Source: Blastomonas sp. CACIA14H2 (lineage in GTDB: Bacteria; Pseudomonadota; Alphaproteobacteria; Sphingomonadales; Sphingomonadaceae). Taken from it: a DNA stretch of 64,000 nt. The first letter of the stretch is position 1. Each line of letters opens with the position of its first letter. The position numbers and the translations under genes were made by a program. Positions 42,660 to 50,967 of the stretch are shown one piece after another. The notes below the pieces were generated by a model. It saw only the letters and a program-made list of their open reading frames with translations, had not been told where the DNA came from and did no database searches. The stretch is taken from positions 32,604 through 96,603 of the forward strand of contig AYSC01000013.1 in assembly GCA_000503195.1 (NCBI GenBank), in the 5' to 3' direction.

Positions 42660-44798
42660 CTACTGCCCCTCTTCCTCGCGCAATCTCGGCGCGACCCGGT
42701 CGTCCTGCGGGTTCGGCGGAGGTCTGCGCACCGGGGGGCGTGGCTCAGCCTGGCGGACTTGCGGGCGCTGCGGCTGGGTGTCGCGGCCGAGGGCGCGGTC
42801 GATGAAATTCTCGTCGAGCCGTTCGGGCTGTTGCGGTTCGCCAGGGATGCCGCCGGGCGGTGCGGCGCCGGGGATGTCGCCCTCGCCCTGGCCCACCGGA
42901 TTACCGTTCTCGTCGATGAAGATCACATCGTCGGGTGAGCCGAAATAGGCCTCGTCATCGGGCTCGAGCTGCCACTCGGGGAGCTTGAGCTCGGTCTCGA
43001 ACGGCTCGACCTTGCGCTTGGCGACGGCGACCTTCATGAACGCGGCAAAGGCGCGCGCGGGCGCGGTGCCGCCCTGCAGGCCGCCGACGGGCCGGGCATC
43101 GTCGCGGCCCATCCACACGCCGGTGGTGATGCCGCTCGAAAAGCCGAGGAACCAGCCGTCCTTGTTGCTGTTCGTCGTCCCGGTCTTGCCCGCGACGGGT
43201 CGGCCGATCTGCGCCGCGCGGCCGGTGCCGACATTGACCGCGGTCTGTAGCAGGTCGGTCATCCCGGCGGTGACATAGGGCGGCACGAGCACCTGGCTCA
43301 GGTCCGCCTCGTGCTGGTAGAGTATCTCGCCCTTGCTCGTGGTCACCTTGGTGATGCCATAGGGCGCGATCGCCACGCCGCCCGAACTGACCCCGGCAAA
43401 GGCGCGCACCATGTCGATCACGCGCACCTCGGACGATCCCAGCACCATCGAGGGCAGGGTGGTGATCGGCGTGGTGATGCCGAAGCGGCGCGCCATGTTG
43501 GCGATGGTGCTGGTGCCGACATCCTCGCCGATGCGCGCGGCGACGGTGTTCTTCGAATAGGCAAAGGCGGTGCGCAACGAGATGTCGCCGGCATAGCTGC
43601 CGCCGCTGTTGCGCGGGGTCCAGCCGCCGATGGTGATAGGCGCGTCGGTGACGATATCCTCGGGCTTGTAGCCCGCCTCGAGCGCGGCCATATAGACGAA
43701 CAGCTTCCAGGCCGATCCGGGCTGGCGCAGCGCGCTGGTGGCGCGGTTATAGTTCGAGGTGACGTAATCGGTGCCTCCGACCATCGCGCGCACCGCGCCG
43801 TCGCGGTCTAACGCCACCAGCGCACCCTGCGCGCCGCCGGGCACATAGGCCTGGATCGCATTGGTGCCTGCGCGCTGCATGGCGAGGTCGAGCGTGGTCC
43901 ACACCACGATCGGCTCGTCATTGTCCTCGATCAGCGTGTCGAGCTGCGGCAGTGCCCAGTCGGTGAAATAGCGCACCGAATTCTGGCCCTTTTCCGGCGC
44001 GAACTCGACCGCCTCGAGATCGGCCTCGGCGGCCTGGGCGGGGGTGATCGTGCCGACATCCTGCATCACCTGCAGCACCACGCCCGCGCGGCCGATCGCC
44101 GCTTCGCTGTCGGCGGTCGGCGAATAGCGCGACGGGGCCTTGACCAGCCCGGCGATGATCGCCGCCTCGGCCAGCGACAAGGTGGTCGCATCGTGGTTGA
44201 AGAACTTGCGCGAGGCGGAATCGACGCCATAGGCGCCGCCGCCGAAATAGACCTTGTTGAGGTACAGCTCGAGAATCTGGTCCTTGCTGAACTTCTGCTC
44301 GAGCGCGAGCGCGAGAATGCCCTCGCGGATCTTGCGCGTGTACGAGCGGCTGTTGCTGAGGAAGATGTTGCGCGCCAGCTGCTGGGTGATCGTCGAGGTC
44401 GCGCGCAGCCGTCCGCCGCCGCTCACGGTGGTGAAGATCGCGCGGCCGATACCGATCGCATCGACGCCGGGATGATAGGCGAAGCGCCGGTCCTCGACCG
44501 AGATCATCGCGTCCTTCATCACCTGGGGAATATCGTCGATGTCGAGCCACTCGCCGAAGCTGGGGCCGAGCTGCATGATCTCGGTGCCGTCGGCGGCCTT
44601 GACCAGGATCATCTGGCCATTGGGCGAGGATTTGAGATCGCTGAAGCTGGGCAGCGAGCCCATCACCGTCGCCACCGCGACGACGAGCGCGATCAGCGCG
44701 AAGACCGATGTCGCTGCGCCGATCTTGACGATGCGCCAGAACCAGAGGCGGGCTCCGCTTCTGGGTGCGGACTTGCCGCCCTTGTCTTTCACCGCCAT
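42660..44798 (-). CDS. Penicillin-binding protein 1A-type bifunctional transglycosylase/transpeptidase
   Basis: 712-residue class A PBP that polymerises and crosslinks peptidoglycan. A short cytoplasmic tail and one membrane helix (about 18-47) precede the glycosyltransferase domain, with catalytic Glu102 in VEDRRFAYHPGVDAIGIG and the typical TITQQLARNIFL. The transpeptidase domain has Ser-x-x-Lys in RQPGSAWKLF, SKNT, and KTGTTN. A Pro/Arg-rich C-terminal tail follows. The start at 44798 is preferred to 44852 because the former begins the cytoplasmic tail MAVKDKGGKS. It lies 84 bases after mobA on the same strand. Close to mrcA/ponA by layout. Confidence 0.93.
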   Translation of the reverse strand: MAVKDKGGKSAPRSGARLWFWRIVKIGAATSVFALIALVVAVATVMGSLPSFSDLKSSPNGQMILVKAADGTEIMQLGPSFGEWLDIDDIPQVMKDAMISVEDRRFAYHPGVDAIGIGRAIFTTVSGGGRLRATSTITQQLARNIFLSNSRSYTRKIREGILALALEQKFSKDQILELYLNKVYFGGGAYGVDSASRKFFNHDATTLSLAEAAIIAGLVKAPSRYSPTADSEAAIGRAGVVLQVMQDVGTITPAQAAEADLEAVEFAPEKGQNSVRYFTDWALPQLDTLIEDNDEPIVVWTTLDLAMQRAGTNAIQAYVPGGAQGALVALDRDGAVRAMVGGTDYVTSNYNRATSALRQPGSAWKLFVYMAALEAGYKPEDIVTDAPITIGGWTPRNSGGSYAGDISLRTAFAYSKNTVAARIGEDVGTSTIANMARRFGITTPITTLPSMVLGSSEVRVIDMVRAFAGVSSGGVAIAPYGITKVTTSKGEILYQHEADLSQVLVPPYVTAGMTDLLQTAVNVGTGRAAQIGRPVAGKTGTTNSNKDGWFLGFSSGITTGVWMGRDDARPVGGLQGGTAPARAFAAFMKVAVAKRKVEPFETELKLPEWQLEPDDEAYFGSPDDVIFIDENGNPVGQGEGDIPGAAPPGGIPGEPQQPERLDENFIDRALGRDTQPQRPQVRQAEPRPPVRRPPPNPQDDRVAPRLREEEGQ

Positions 44799-44882
44799 GC
44801 CAGATTGGCCCCTGTCATCCCTGCTGCGTGCCGCGCCGCGTGTCGGCGGCAAAGCGCCGCTCTATATGGTTTTCGGCTTTCA

Positions 44883-45527
44883 TTATGCTGAATATCGCGT
44901 CCACTGCGATGCGCCAAGCCGTTTCCCCGGTTCTTCAAGAGCATGCGCGCGCGCCGCCTCGAGCTCCTGCGGGGTGTTGACGTTCATCAGCGCCTGGTGA
45001 TCGGCAAAGGGCACGGCGCGCATGCCGATCGCCTCGCCCAGCCGGTGCAGCGACCAGCGCTCGCCACAACGCTCGGGCGGCAGCGCCTCCAGCACCGCGC
45101 GCGCGCTCCACAGCGCGAAGACCGGTTGCAACGCGCCTTGCGTCTCGGCCATTGCGAGCGGCGCTTGCGCGGCGAGGCTCGTGACCAGATCGGGCGGAAC
45201 GAAGGGCGCATCGACCGGGCAGGTGAAGAACGCATCGCCGCCCTCCGCGCGCACTGCGCTCGCGATCGAGCGGATCGCGCCGACAGGGCCCTGGGGCGCG
45301 CCCGCTTGGTCGCGGATGACGCAAAGGCCGGTGCCGTAATCCTGCGCTGCCGACAGCCAGAGCGCGCCTGCCTGGGGTGCGAGCCGTGCGAGTACGCGGT
45401 CGATCATCCGCTGCCCGCCGATCTCGGCTAGCGCCTTGTCCTGCCCCTGCATCCGCCGCGACTGGCCGCCCGCCAGCAGCACGACCAGCGGCTCGGCCAG
45501 GGGTTCGGTCGGCGGCGTGACCGGCAT
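44883..45527 (-). CDS. mobA: Molybdenum cofactor guanylyltransferase MobA
   Basis: 214-residue nucleotidyltransferase that joins GMP to molybdopterin. The N-terminal signature is VVLLAGGQSRRMQGQDKALA, with LVTSLA and DAPFVPPD as further family features. The start at 45527 lies 10 bases after the stop of the upstream gene; a longer frame to 45662 reads the preceding gene in another frame. Last gene of the hemC-hemD operon-like run. Related nucleotidyltransferases cannot be excluded but the glycine-rich loop fits MobA. Confidence 0.9.
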   Translation of the reverse strand: MPVTPPTEPLAEPLVVLLAGGQSRRMQGQDKALAEIGGQRMIDRVLARLAPQAGALWLSAAQDYGTGLCVIRDQAGAPQGPVGAIRSIASAVRAEGGDAFFTCPVDAPFVPPDLVTSLAAQAPLAMAETQGALQPVFALWSARAVLEALPPERCGERWSLHRLGEAIGMRAVPFADHQALMNVNTPQELEAARAHALEEPGKRLGASQWTRYSA

Positions 45528-45537
45528 CGGCCTGGCG

Positions 45538-46443
45538 TCAGCCTGCGGGTGGGGCGAGCGGAGAGGGCTGTTCGATCGGCTGGCCGGTGGCGTCGCGCAG
45601 GCCGCGCGGTTCGAGGATCGCGGCGCTTTCGATGATGTCGAGCGCGCGCCGCGCCTCGGCATAGCTGCGCGCCTTGGCGATCCAGTCCGCAGCCTTTTCG
45701 CGGCCCGGCAGCTTCTCGATCTCGCCCAGCGCCGCCTCGACCCGGCCCGCCTCCAGATAGCGCCGCGCGCGCTGGACGCGCTGCGTCGGGGTCTGCGATT
45801 CCCGGCCCTGCTGCTCGATCACGAAAAGCTCGCTGATCTCGCGCTGGAAGGCGTCCCAGAAACCCTCGTTCTCGGCACGACCCGACCCCAGCGAAGGCCC
45901 TATCTCGTCGAGCTGCGCGCGCAGCTGGTCCATCGTCACCGGGGTTTTCGACGCGCGGATGATCGTCGCCACGGCATTGGGCTGGGCCGCGCCGAAGCGC
46001 AGCTGCAGCTGGCCTTCGAGATAGCCGAGCGCCGAGGCCCGGTCGAGCGCTCGGCGGGCAGCAAAGGCGATCAGCAGCCCCTCGGCGCGTCCGGCATTGC
46101 CCGATGCGGCCTGGGCCTGGACGTTGATCAGCGACAGCCGGTTTTCCAGCTCGGCCACGCGCTGGTCGAGCGCGCCGGGCGGCACCGGGCCGCTGAGCAT
46201 GCCGGTCGCCATCGACGGCGGAACCGGCTCCGTGGCGGGGCTGGCGGGATCGGCGGTGATGACATTGCGGTCGATCGCGGCCTGGGCGGGCGCGGGTTCG
46301 TCGAACCAGCCCGAGCGGGTGATGATCCAGCCGGACAGCACCGCGCCGCCGACAAAGGCCAGCAGCAACAGGATCAGCAGCGAGCGCCCGCTCGGCCCCG
46401 GCCCCTGGCGGGGGGTTCCCTGGCGGGAGGTGTCCACGTTCAT
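45538..46443 (-). CDS. Mitofilin/Mic60-like inner-membrane protein
   Basis: 301-residue protein with one N-terminal membrane helix (LLILLLLAFVGGAVLSGWII, about 20-40), a proline-rich linker, a short coiled coil (DQRVAELENRLSLINVQAQ) and an alpha-helical C-terminal domain with EAALGEIEKLPGREKAADWI. That architecture and its position directly behind hemD fit the alphaproteobacterial Mic60 homologues found in hem operons. The start at 46443 overlaps the hemD stop (ATGA). Predicted role: membrane shaping at envelope contact sites. The assignment rests on domain layout and synteny, not on a strong sequence motif. Confidence 0.65.
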   Translation of the reverse strand: MNVDTSRQGTPRQGPGPSGRSLLILLLLAFVGGAVLSGWIITRSGWFDEPAPAQAAIDRNVITADPASPATEPVPPSMATGMLSGPVPPGALDQRVAELENRLSLINVQAQAASGNAGRAEGLLIAFAARRALDRASALGYLEGQLQLRFGAAQPNAVATIIRASKTPVTMDQLRAQLDEIGPSLGSGRAENEGFWDAFQREISELFVIEQQGRESQTPTQRVQRARRYLEAGRVEAALGEIEKLPGREKAADWIAKARSYAEARRALDIIESAAILEPRGLRDATGQPIEQPSPLAPPAG

Positions 46444-47162
46444 TCGGTCTCCGACGTTTCGGCTTGTGGGCCCCGGCCATGCTGGCACAGCGTAGCGACG
46501 ACGTCCAGCAAGGCGCGGTCATCGGCGGACGATGCAATGCGCACCGCGGCCCAGCCGTCGCCCGCTGCGTCGACGAGCGCCGGAGCGAACAGCGCGAGCA
46601 TGATATGCGCACGGCCGATGCCCGCGCTGTCGACCAGCGCGCCGAAATGCTGCGCCGCGCGCGCCGAATGGAGCAGCACGATTGCGGGCTCGGCCAGCGC
46701 ATCGCGCAGCGCATCGGGCATCGGCAGGGCGCGCGAGCGATAGACGACGCGCGTATCGATCGCGAGCCGCGACGCGGGCAGATCGACCCGGTCCTCGCCC
46801 GCCAGGCGCAGCACGTGCAGATGCCCGTCCTCGACCAGCATCGGCAGCATCGCGGTAAGGCCTCCCGTGCCCTGGCCGCGCACGCGAAAGCCGAGGTCGC
46901 TCGCCATGCGCGCGGTCTTGCCGCCCACGGCATAGACCGGAAGGCCCTTCAGGTCGGCGAGCGCGGGGCCGCCATGGCGGAACACGTTGGCGCTGCCGAC
47001 GAGCAGCGCGTCATAGGCCTGCGGGTCGGCGGGCGTCCAGGCGACCGGCTCGATCGCGAACAGCGGCGTGACGAGCGGCTCGTGACCGATTCCGCGCAGC
47101 GCCTGCGCGGTCGCGGTCGCGCCGGGTTGCGGACGCAGCACGATGATGCGCGGGCCCGCCAT
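46440..47162 (-). CDS. hemD: Uroporphyrinogen-III synthase
   Basis: 240-residue enzyme that closes hydroxymethylbilane to uroporphyrinogen III. Weakly conserved family but with typical features: RIIVLRPQPGATATAQAL at the N-terminus, DALLVGSANVFRHGGPAL, YAVGGKTARMASDLGF, and VLLHSARAAQHFGALV. The start at 47162 overlaps the hemC stop by one base; a frame extending to 47366 reads through hemC in another frame. Gene order hemC-hemD supports the call. Confidence 0.93.
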   Translation of the reverse strand: MAGPRIIVLRPQPGATATAQALRGIGHEPLVTPLFAIEPVAWTPADPQAYDALLVGSANVFRHGGPALADLKGLPVYAVGGKTARMASDLGFRVRGQGTGGLTAMLPMLVEDGHLHVLRLAGEDRVDLPASRLAIDTRVVYRSRALPMPDALRDALAEPAIVLLHSARAAQHFGALVDSAGIGRAHIMLALFAPALVDAAGDGWAAVRIASSADDRALLDVVATLCQHGRGPQAETSETE

Positions 47163-48142
47163 CAACCAGCCTTGAACAGCCGCGTGATCGTCTCGGGCGC
47201 GCGCCCGAGCAGTTCGGCGGCGAGACCTGCGGGGCCTTGCGCGTCGCCGGGGGCAAAGCGCGCCTCGCCCGAAACTTGATCGGCGCCATCCTCCGAATAG
47301 AGCATCGCGCGCAGGTGGACGCTGTCGCCCTCCATCCGCGCAAGCGCCGCCACCGCCGAATGGCAATCGCCGCCCAGCGCGAACAGCAGCGCGCGTTCGG
47401 CGCGCACGCAGATCGAGGTGGGCGCATCATCGATCCCGCCGATCAGCGCGCGCATTGGCGCGTCATCGGCGCGCACCTCGACGCCGACCGCGCCCTGCGA
47501 CGGGGCGGGCAACCAGGTATCGCTGTCGAGCCGCGCCGAAACGAGCCCGTCGAGCGTCTCGCCCAGCCGGTCGAGCCCGGCGGCGGCGAGCAGCGTCGCA
47601 TCGGCCTCGCCCGCCTGCAGCTTGCCGATGCGTGTCGCGACATTGCCGCGGAACAACACGGTGGTGATATCGGGGCGAATGCTGCGGATCTGCGCGGCGC
47701 GGCGCGGCGAGCTGGTGCCGAAGCGCGCGCCTTCGGAAAGCGCCTCGATGCTGGTGGCGCCCAGTAGCACGTCACGCACATCGGCGCGCGGCAGCATCGC
47801 GGCGATATGGAAAGCATCGGGGCGGACGGTCTCGACATCCTTCATCGAATGCACCGAAAGGTCGATCGCGCCGCCGCCCAATGACCAGTCGAGCTCGCGC
47901 GTCCACAGCGCCTTGCCGCCGACATCGGCGAGCGGGCGGTCGGTGATGCGGTCGCCGCTCGCCACCACGGGCGAGAGCTCGACCTGATCCTCGCTCAGGC
48001 CCCAGCGCTCCCGGAGCGCGGCGGCGGTCATCCGCGCCTGCGCCATCGCCAGCGGCGAGGCGCGCGTGCCCAGCCGGATCGGCCTTTGCTCCAGAATGTC
48101 CGCTATCCCCTCGGGCAGGCCCGTCATCATCTCATCCGCCAT
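47162..48142 (-). CDS. hemC: Hydroxymethylbilane synthase (porphobilinogen deaminase)
   Basis: 326-residue enzyme that links four porphobilinogens. Signatures: IRLGTRASPLAMAQARM, SVHSMKDVETVRPDAF, and the dipyrromethane cofactor cysteine in LFALGGDCHSAVAAL. Length is normal. It heads a minus-strand unit hemC-hemD-mitofilin-like-mobA and is divergent from tsaD across only 40 bases, the same hemC/tsaD divergence found in many alphaproteobacteria. Confidence 0.97.
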   Translation of the reverse strand: MADEMMTGLPEGIADILEQRPIRLGTRASPLAMAQARMTAAALRERWGLSEDQVELSPVVASGDRITDRPLADVGGKALWTRELDWSLGGGAIDLSVHSMKDVETVRPDAFHIAAMLPRADVRDVLLGATSIEALSEGARFGTSSPRRAAQIRSIRPDITTVLFRGNVATRIGKLQAGEADATLLAAAGLDRLGETLDGLVSARLDSDTWLPAPSQGAVGVEVRADDAPMRALIGGIDDAPTSICVRAERALLFALGGDCHSAVAALARMEGDSVHLRAMLYSEDGADQVSGEARFAPGDAQGPAGLAAELLGRAPETITRLFKAG

Positions 48143-48182
48143 GCTCTTGTGCTAGCGGCGTATGCCGATAAGGGGAAGCCTT

Positions 48183-49388
48183 ATGGCAATCATCCTGGGC
48201 ATCGAATCGAGCTGCGACGAAAGCGCGGCGGCGCTGATCGGGTCGGACCGGTCCGTACTGGCGCACCGGCTGGCGGGGCAGGAAGAGGCGCACAAGCCCT
48301 ATGGCGGCGTGGTGCCCGAGATCGCGGCGCGCGCGCATGTGCAGGTGCTGACCCCGCTGATCGAGGCGGCGCTCGAGGATGCCGGGCTGACGCTCGACGA
48401 TGTCGATGCGATTGCCGCAACGGCGGGGCCAGGGCTGATCGGCGGGGTGATGGTAGGCCTGGTCACCGCCAAGGCACTGGCGATGGCGGCGGGCAAGCCG
48501 CTGATCGCGGTCAACCATTTGGAGGGCCACGCGCTCTCGCCGCGCCTCGCCGACGCAAGCCTCGAGTTCCCCTATCTGCTGCTGCTCGTCTCGGGCGGGC
48601 ATTGCCAGATCCTGCGCGTCGATGGCGTGGGCCAGTATCGCAGGCTCGCGACGACGATCGACGATGCGGCGGGCGAGGCGTTCGACAAGACGGCGAAGAT
48701 CCTGGGCCTCGGCTATCCCGGCGGGCCGCGCGTCGAGGCGCTGGCGAAGACGGGCGACCCGAAGGCAGTGCCGTTGCCGCGCCCGCTGCTGGGCAGCGCT
48801 GAGCCGCATTTCTCGTTCGCCGGGCTCAAGAGCGCGGTGCTGCGCGCGGCGCAGAGCGGCGCGCATCGGCCCGAGGATATCGCGGCGGGGTTTCAGGCGG
48901 CGGTCGTGGATTGTCTGGTGGACCGGCTGGAAAGGGCGCTTTCCGTATCCTCAGGGAGTACCTCTCCCGAGTTCCGGAGCCCTTCGACGCCGCCTGTCGG
49001 AGTCGCTCAGGATGAACTTCAGCCTCTGGCTGAAGTCGAGGGACGTGATCGTAAAGGGTTGAGCCAAGGTCCCTCGACTTCGCTCGGGACAAACGGAGGG
49101 GGTATGGTCTGTCCCTCCGAACCGAAGCCCAAAACCCTCGTCGTCGCAGGCGGGGTCGCGGCCAATGGCGCGATCCGCACGGCGCTCGAGGCGCTCGCGG
49201 CGCGGCACGATATGGGCTTTGTCGCTCCGCCGCTGTGGCTCTGCACCGACAATGCCGCGATGATCGGCTGGGCGGGCGCGGAGCGGTTCGCGCTCGGCCT
49301 CACCGATCCGCTCGATATCGCCGCGCGCCCGCGCTGGCCGCTCGATCCGGCGGCAGAGGCCGCGCGCGGCGCGGGGGTGAAGGCATGA
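48183..49388 (+). CDS. tsaD: TsaD, tRNA threonylcarbamoyladenosine transferase subunit, with inserted repeat
   Basis: 401-residue form of the universal TsaD/Kae1 protein that, with TsaB and TsaE, places t6A on ANN-decoding tRNAs. N-terminal [13 protein letters not shown], metal-ligand histidines in [16 protein letters not shown], and GHCQILRV are normal. The family is about 340 residues; here about 62 extra residues (254-316) sit between LVDRLERAL and [15 protein letters not shown]. The insert reads in frame but has no family character and is made of dispersed-repeat sequence. The start at 48183 gives the standard N-terminus. Its stop overlaps gpsA by four bases. Whether the product works is not knowable from sequence. 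Confidence 0.93.
   Translation: MAIILGIESSCDESAAALIGSDRSVLAHRLAGQEEAHKPYGGVVPEIAARAHVQVLTPLIEAALEDAGLTLDDVDAIAATAGPGLIGGVMVGLVTAKALAMAAGKPLIAVNHLEGHALSPRLADASLEFPYLLLLVSGGHCQILRVDGVGQYRRLATTIDDAAGEAFDKTAKILGLGYPGGPRVEALAKTGDPKAVPLPRPLLGSAEPHFSFAGLKSAVLRAAQSGAHRPEDIAAGFQAAVVDCLVDRLERALSVSSGSTSPEFRSPSTPPVGVAQDELQPLAEVEGRDRKGLSQGPSTSLGTNGGGMVCPSEPKPKTLVVAGGVAANGAIRTALEALAARHDMGFVAPPLWLCTDNAAMIGWAGAERFALGLTDPLDIAARPRWPLDPAAEAARGAGVKA
48951..49130. repeat. Dispersed palindromic repeat inserted in tsaD
   Basis: About 180 bases of in-frame foreign-looking sequence. It holds two inverted-repeat features: CTTCAGCC/GGCTGAAG (49017-49024 and 49028-49035) and GAAGTCGAGGGAC/GTCCCTCGACTTC (49032-49044 and 49069-49081), plus GCTCAGGATGAAC and GCTCGGGACAAAC, forms shared with the repeat after petC. 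Boundaries are approximate because they rest on loss of TsaD similarity. In-frame palindromic insertions of this kind are known from Rickettsia. Confidence 0.7.
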
Positions 49389-50368
49389 GCCAGCAGGCGG
49401 TCGGCGTGATCGGTGGCGGGGCCTGGGGCACCGCGCTGGCGCAGATGCTGGCGAGCGATGGCCGCGCGGTGCGGCTCTGGGCGTTCGAGCCGCCGGTGGT
49501 CGAAGAGATCAACGCACAGCACCGCAACACCCCGTATCTGGCCGGGATAGATTTGAGTCCCGCCATCCGCGCGACGGGCAATCTCGCCGAATTGGCCGAT
49601 CTGCCGCTGCTGCTGGTGGTCACGCCCGCGCAGCATATGCGCCGCGTGCTGACGGGAATGCCGCAGGGCGAAGGCGATCTGGTGCTGTGCTGCAAGGGCA
49701 TCGAGGAGGCGAGCGGCGAGCTGATGGTCGATGCCGCGCGCGCCGCTGCGCCGGGCAGGCCGCTCGCCGTACTCTCCGGCCCCACGTTCGCGCATGAGGT
49801 CGCACGCGGCCAGCCGACCGCCGTGACGCTGGCCTGCGAGACCCGGGCGCAATGGGACAGGATCGCGCCGCTGATCTGGCGCCCCGCCTTCCGCCCCTAT
49901 TTCAGCACCGACATCATCGGCGCGGAAATCGGCGGGGCGGTCAAGAACGTGCTCGCGATCGCCTGCGGCGTGGTCGAGGGGCTGGGGCTCGGCCAGAACG
50001 CCCGCGCCGCGCTGATCGCGCGCGGCTTTGCCGAGATGACGCGCTTCGGCCTCGCCTGCGGGGCGCAGGCCGAGACGCTCTCGGGCCTGTCGGGCCTGGG
50101 CGATCTGGTGCTGACCTGCTCATCGATGAGCTCGCGCAATTTCTCGCTCGGCAAGGCGCTGGGCGAGGGGCGCAAGGCGGTGGATGTGCTCGCCGACCGC
50201 GCGACGGTGGCCGAAGGCGCGTTCACCGCGCCGGTGCTGCAGCGCGTGGCCAGCGCGCGGGGTGTCGCGATGCCGATCGTCGATACCGTGTGCGCGCTGC
50301 TGACGGGCGAGGTCGCGGCGGGCGATGCCGTCGCCGCGCTGCTCGCGCGTCCGCTCACGGCGGAATGA
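49385..50368 (+). CDS. gpsA: Glycerol-3-phosphate dehydrogenase [NAD(P)+]
   Basis: 327-residue cytoplasmic enzyme that makes sn-glycerol 3-phosphate for phospholipid synthesis. NAD(P)-binding [17 protein letters not shown], the conserved [24 protein letters not shown], the catalytic-lysine segment [19 protein letters not shown] and [14 protein letters not shown] are all present. The ATG overlaps the tsaD stop (ATGA, 49385-49388), so the two are coupled. The family length is normal. Confidence 0.97.
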   Translation: MSQQAVGVIGGGAWGTALAQMLASDGRAVRLWAFEPPVVEEINAQHRNTPYLAGIDLSPAIRATGNLAELADLPLLLVVTPAQHMRRVLTGMPQGEGDLVLCCKGIEEASGELMVDAARAAAPGRPLAVLSGPTFAHEVARGQPTAVTLACETRAQWDRIAPLIWRPAFRPYFSTDIIGAEIGGAVKNVLAIACGVVEGLGLGQNARAALIARGFAEMTRFGLACGAQAETLSGLSGLGDLVLTCSSMSSRNFSLGKALGEGRKAVDVLADRATVAEGAFTAPVLQRVASARGVAMPIVDTVCALLTGEVAAGDAVAALLARPLTAE

Positions 50369-50454
50369 AGCGAGAACAGAATCGCCATATTCCCCCTTGC
50401 ACCGAATTGCGCCATCACCGCGTCCAGGCTCTGGATTGAAGAAAGGATGCGGAC

Positions 50455-50952
50455 ATGGGCGAGGCAAGGTCAGCGATCGACCATCTCGAATCGGGCCGCG
50501 AGCCGCATATCGTCCACATGATCCCGCCCGGCGCGCCGGGCTATCGCGAGGCTGCGGGCGGCGCGATGGTGGTCTCGAGCCCCGCCGAGGTCGATGCGCT
50601 GCTGCGCACGCTGCGGCCGGGCGAGGTGCTGACGCTCGACGATCTGCGCGCGGCGCTGGCACGGCGGCATCAGGTCGCGGCCGCCTGTCCGGTCTCGACC
50701 GCCATCTTCGCCAACATCAGCGCGCGCTCTGCCGAGGAACGTCGTGCCATGGGCGCGCCCGAAGCCGAGCTCACCCCCTGGTGGCGGCTGCTCAAGCGCG
50801 ACGGCTTCCTCAACCCCAAGCTGCCCGGTGGCATGGCACGGCAGGCCGAACTGCTGGCAGCCGATGGCGTGCGCGCCTCGCCGCGCGGCAAGCAGATGGC
50901 GGTCTATGACTTTGCCGAGCGCCTGCCCCGTGATCCGGTCGAGCTGCGCTGA
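50455..50952 (+). CDS. Hypothetical protein, possibly MGMT/ATL-like DNA-binding fold
   Basis: 165-residue protein. The stretch ACPVSTAIFANISARSAEE and TPWWRLLKRDGFLNPKLPGG resemble the winged-helix domain of alkylguanine-transferase-related proteins, in which an aromatic-rich PWWR-type motif contacts DNA. No PCHR active-site cysteine motif is seen, so repair activity is not expected; a non-enzymatic lesion-binding role is conceivable. It follows gpsA by 86 bases and is convergent with the alkylsulfatase gene. The family assignment is tentative and based on pattern only. Confidence 0.5.
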   Translation: MGEARSAIDHLESGREPHIVHMIPPGAPGYREAAGGAMVVSSPAEVDALLRTLRPGEVLTLDDLRAALARRHQVAAACPVSTAIFANISARSAEERRAMGAPEAELTPWWRLLKRDGFLNPKLPGGMARQAELLAADGVRASPRGKQMAVYDFAERLPRDPVELR

Positions 50953-50967
50953 CCGGATCGCTCGGGC

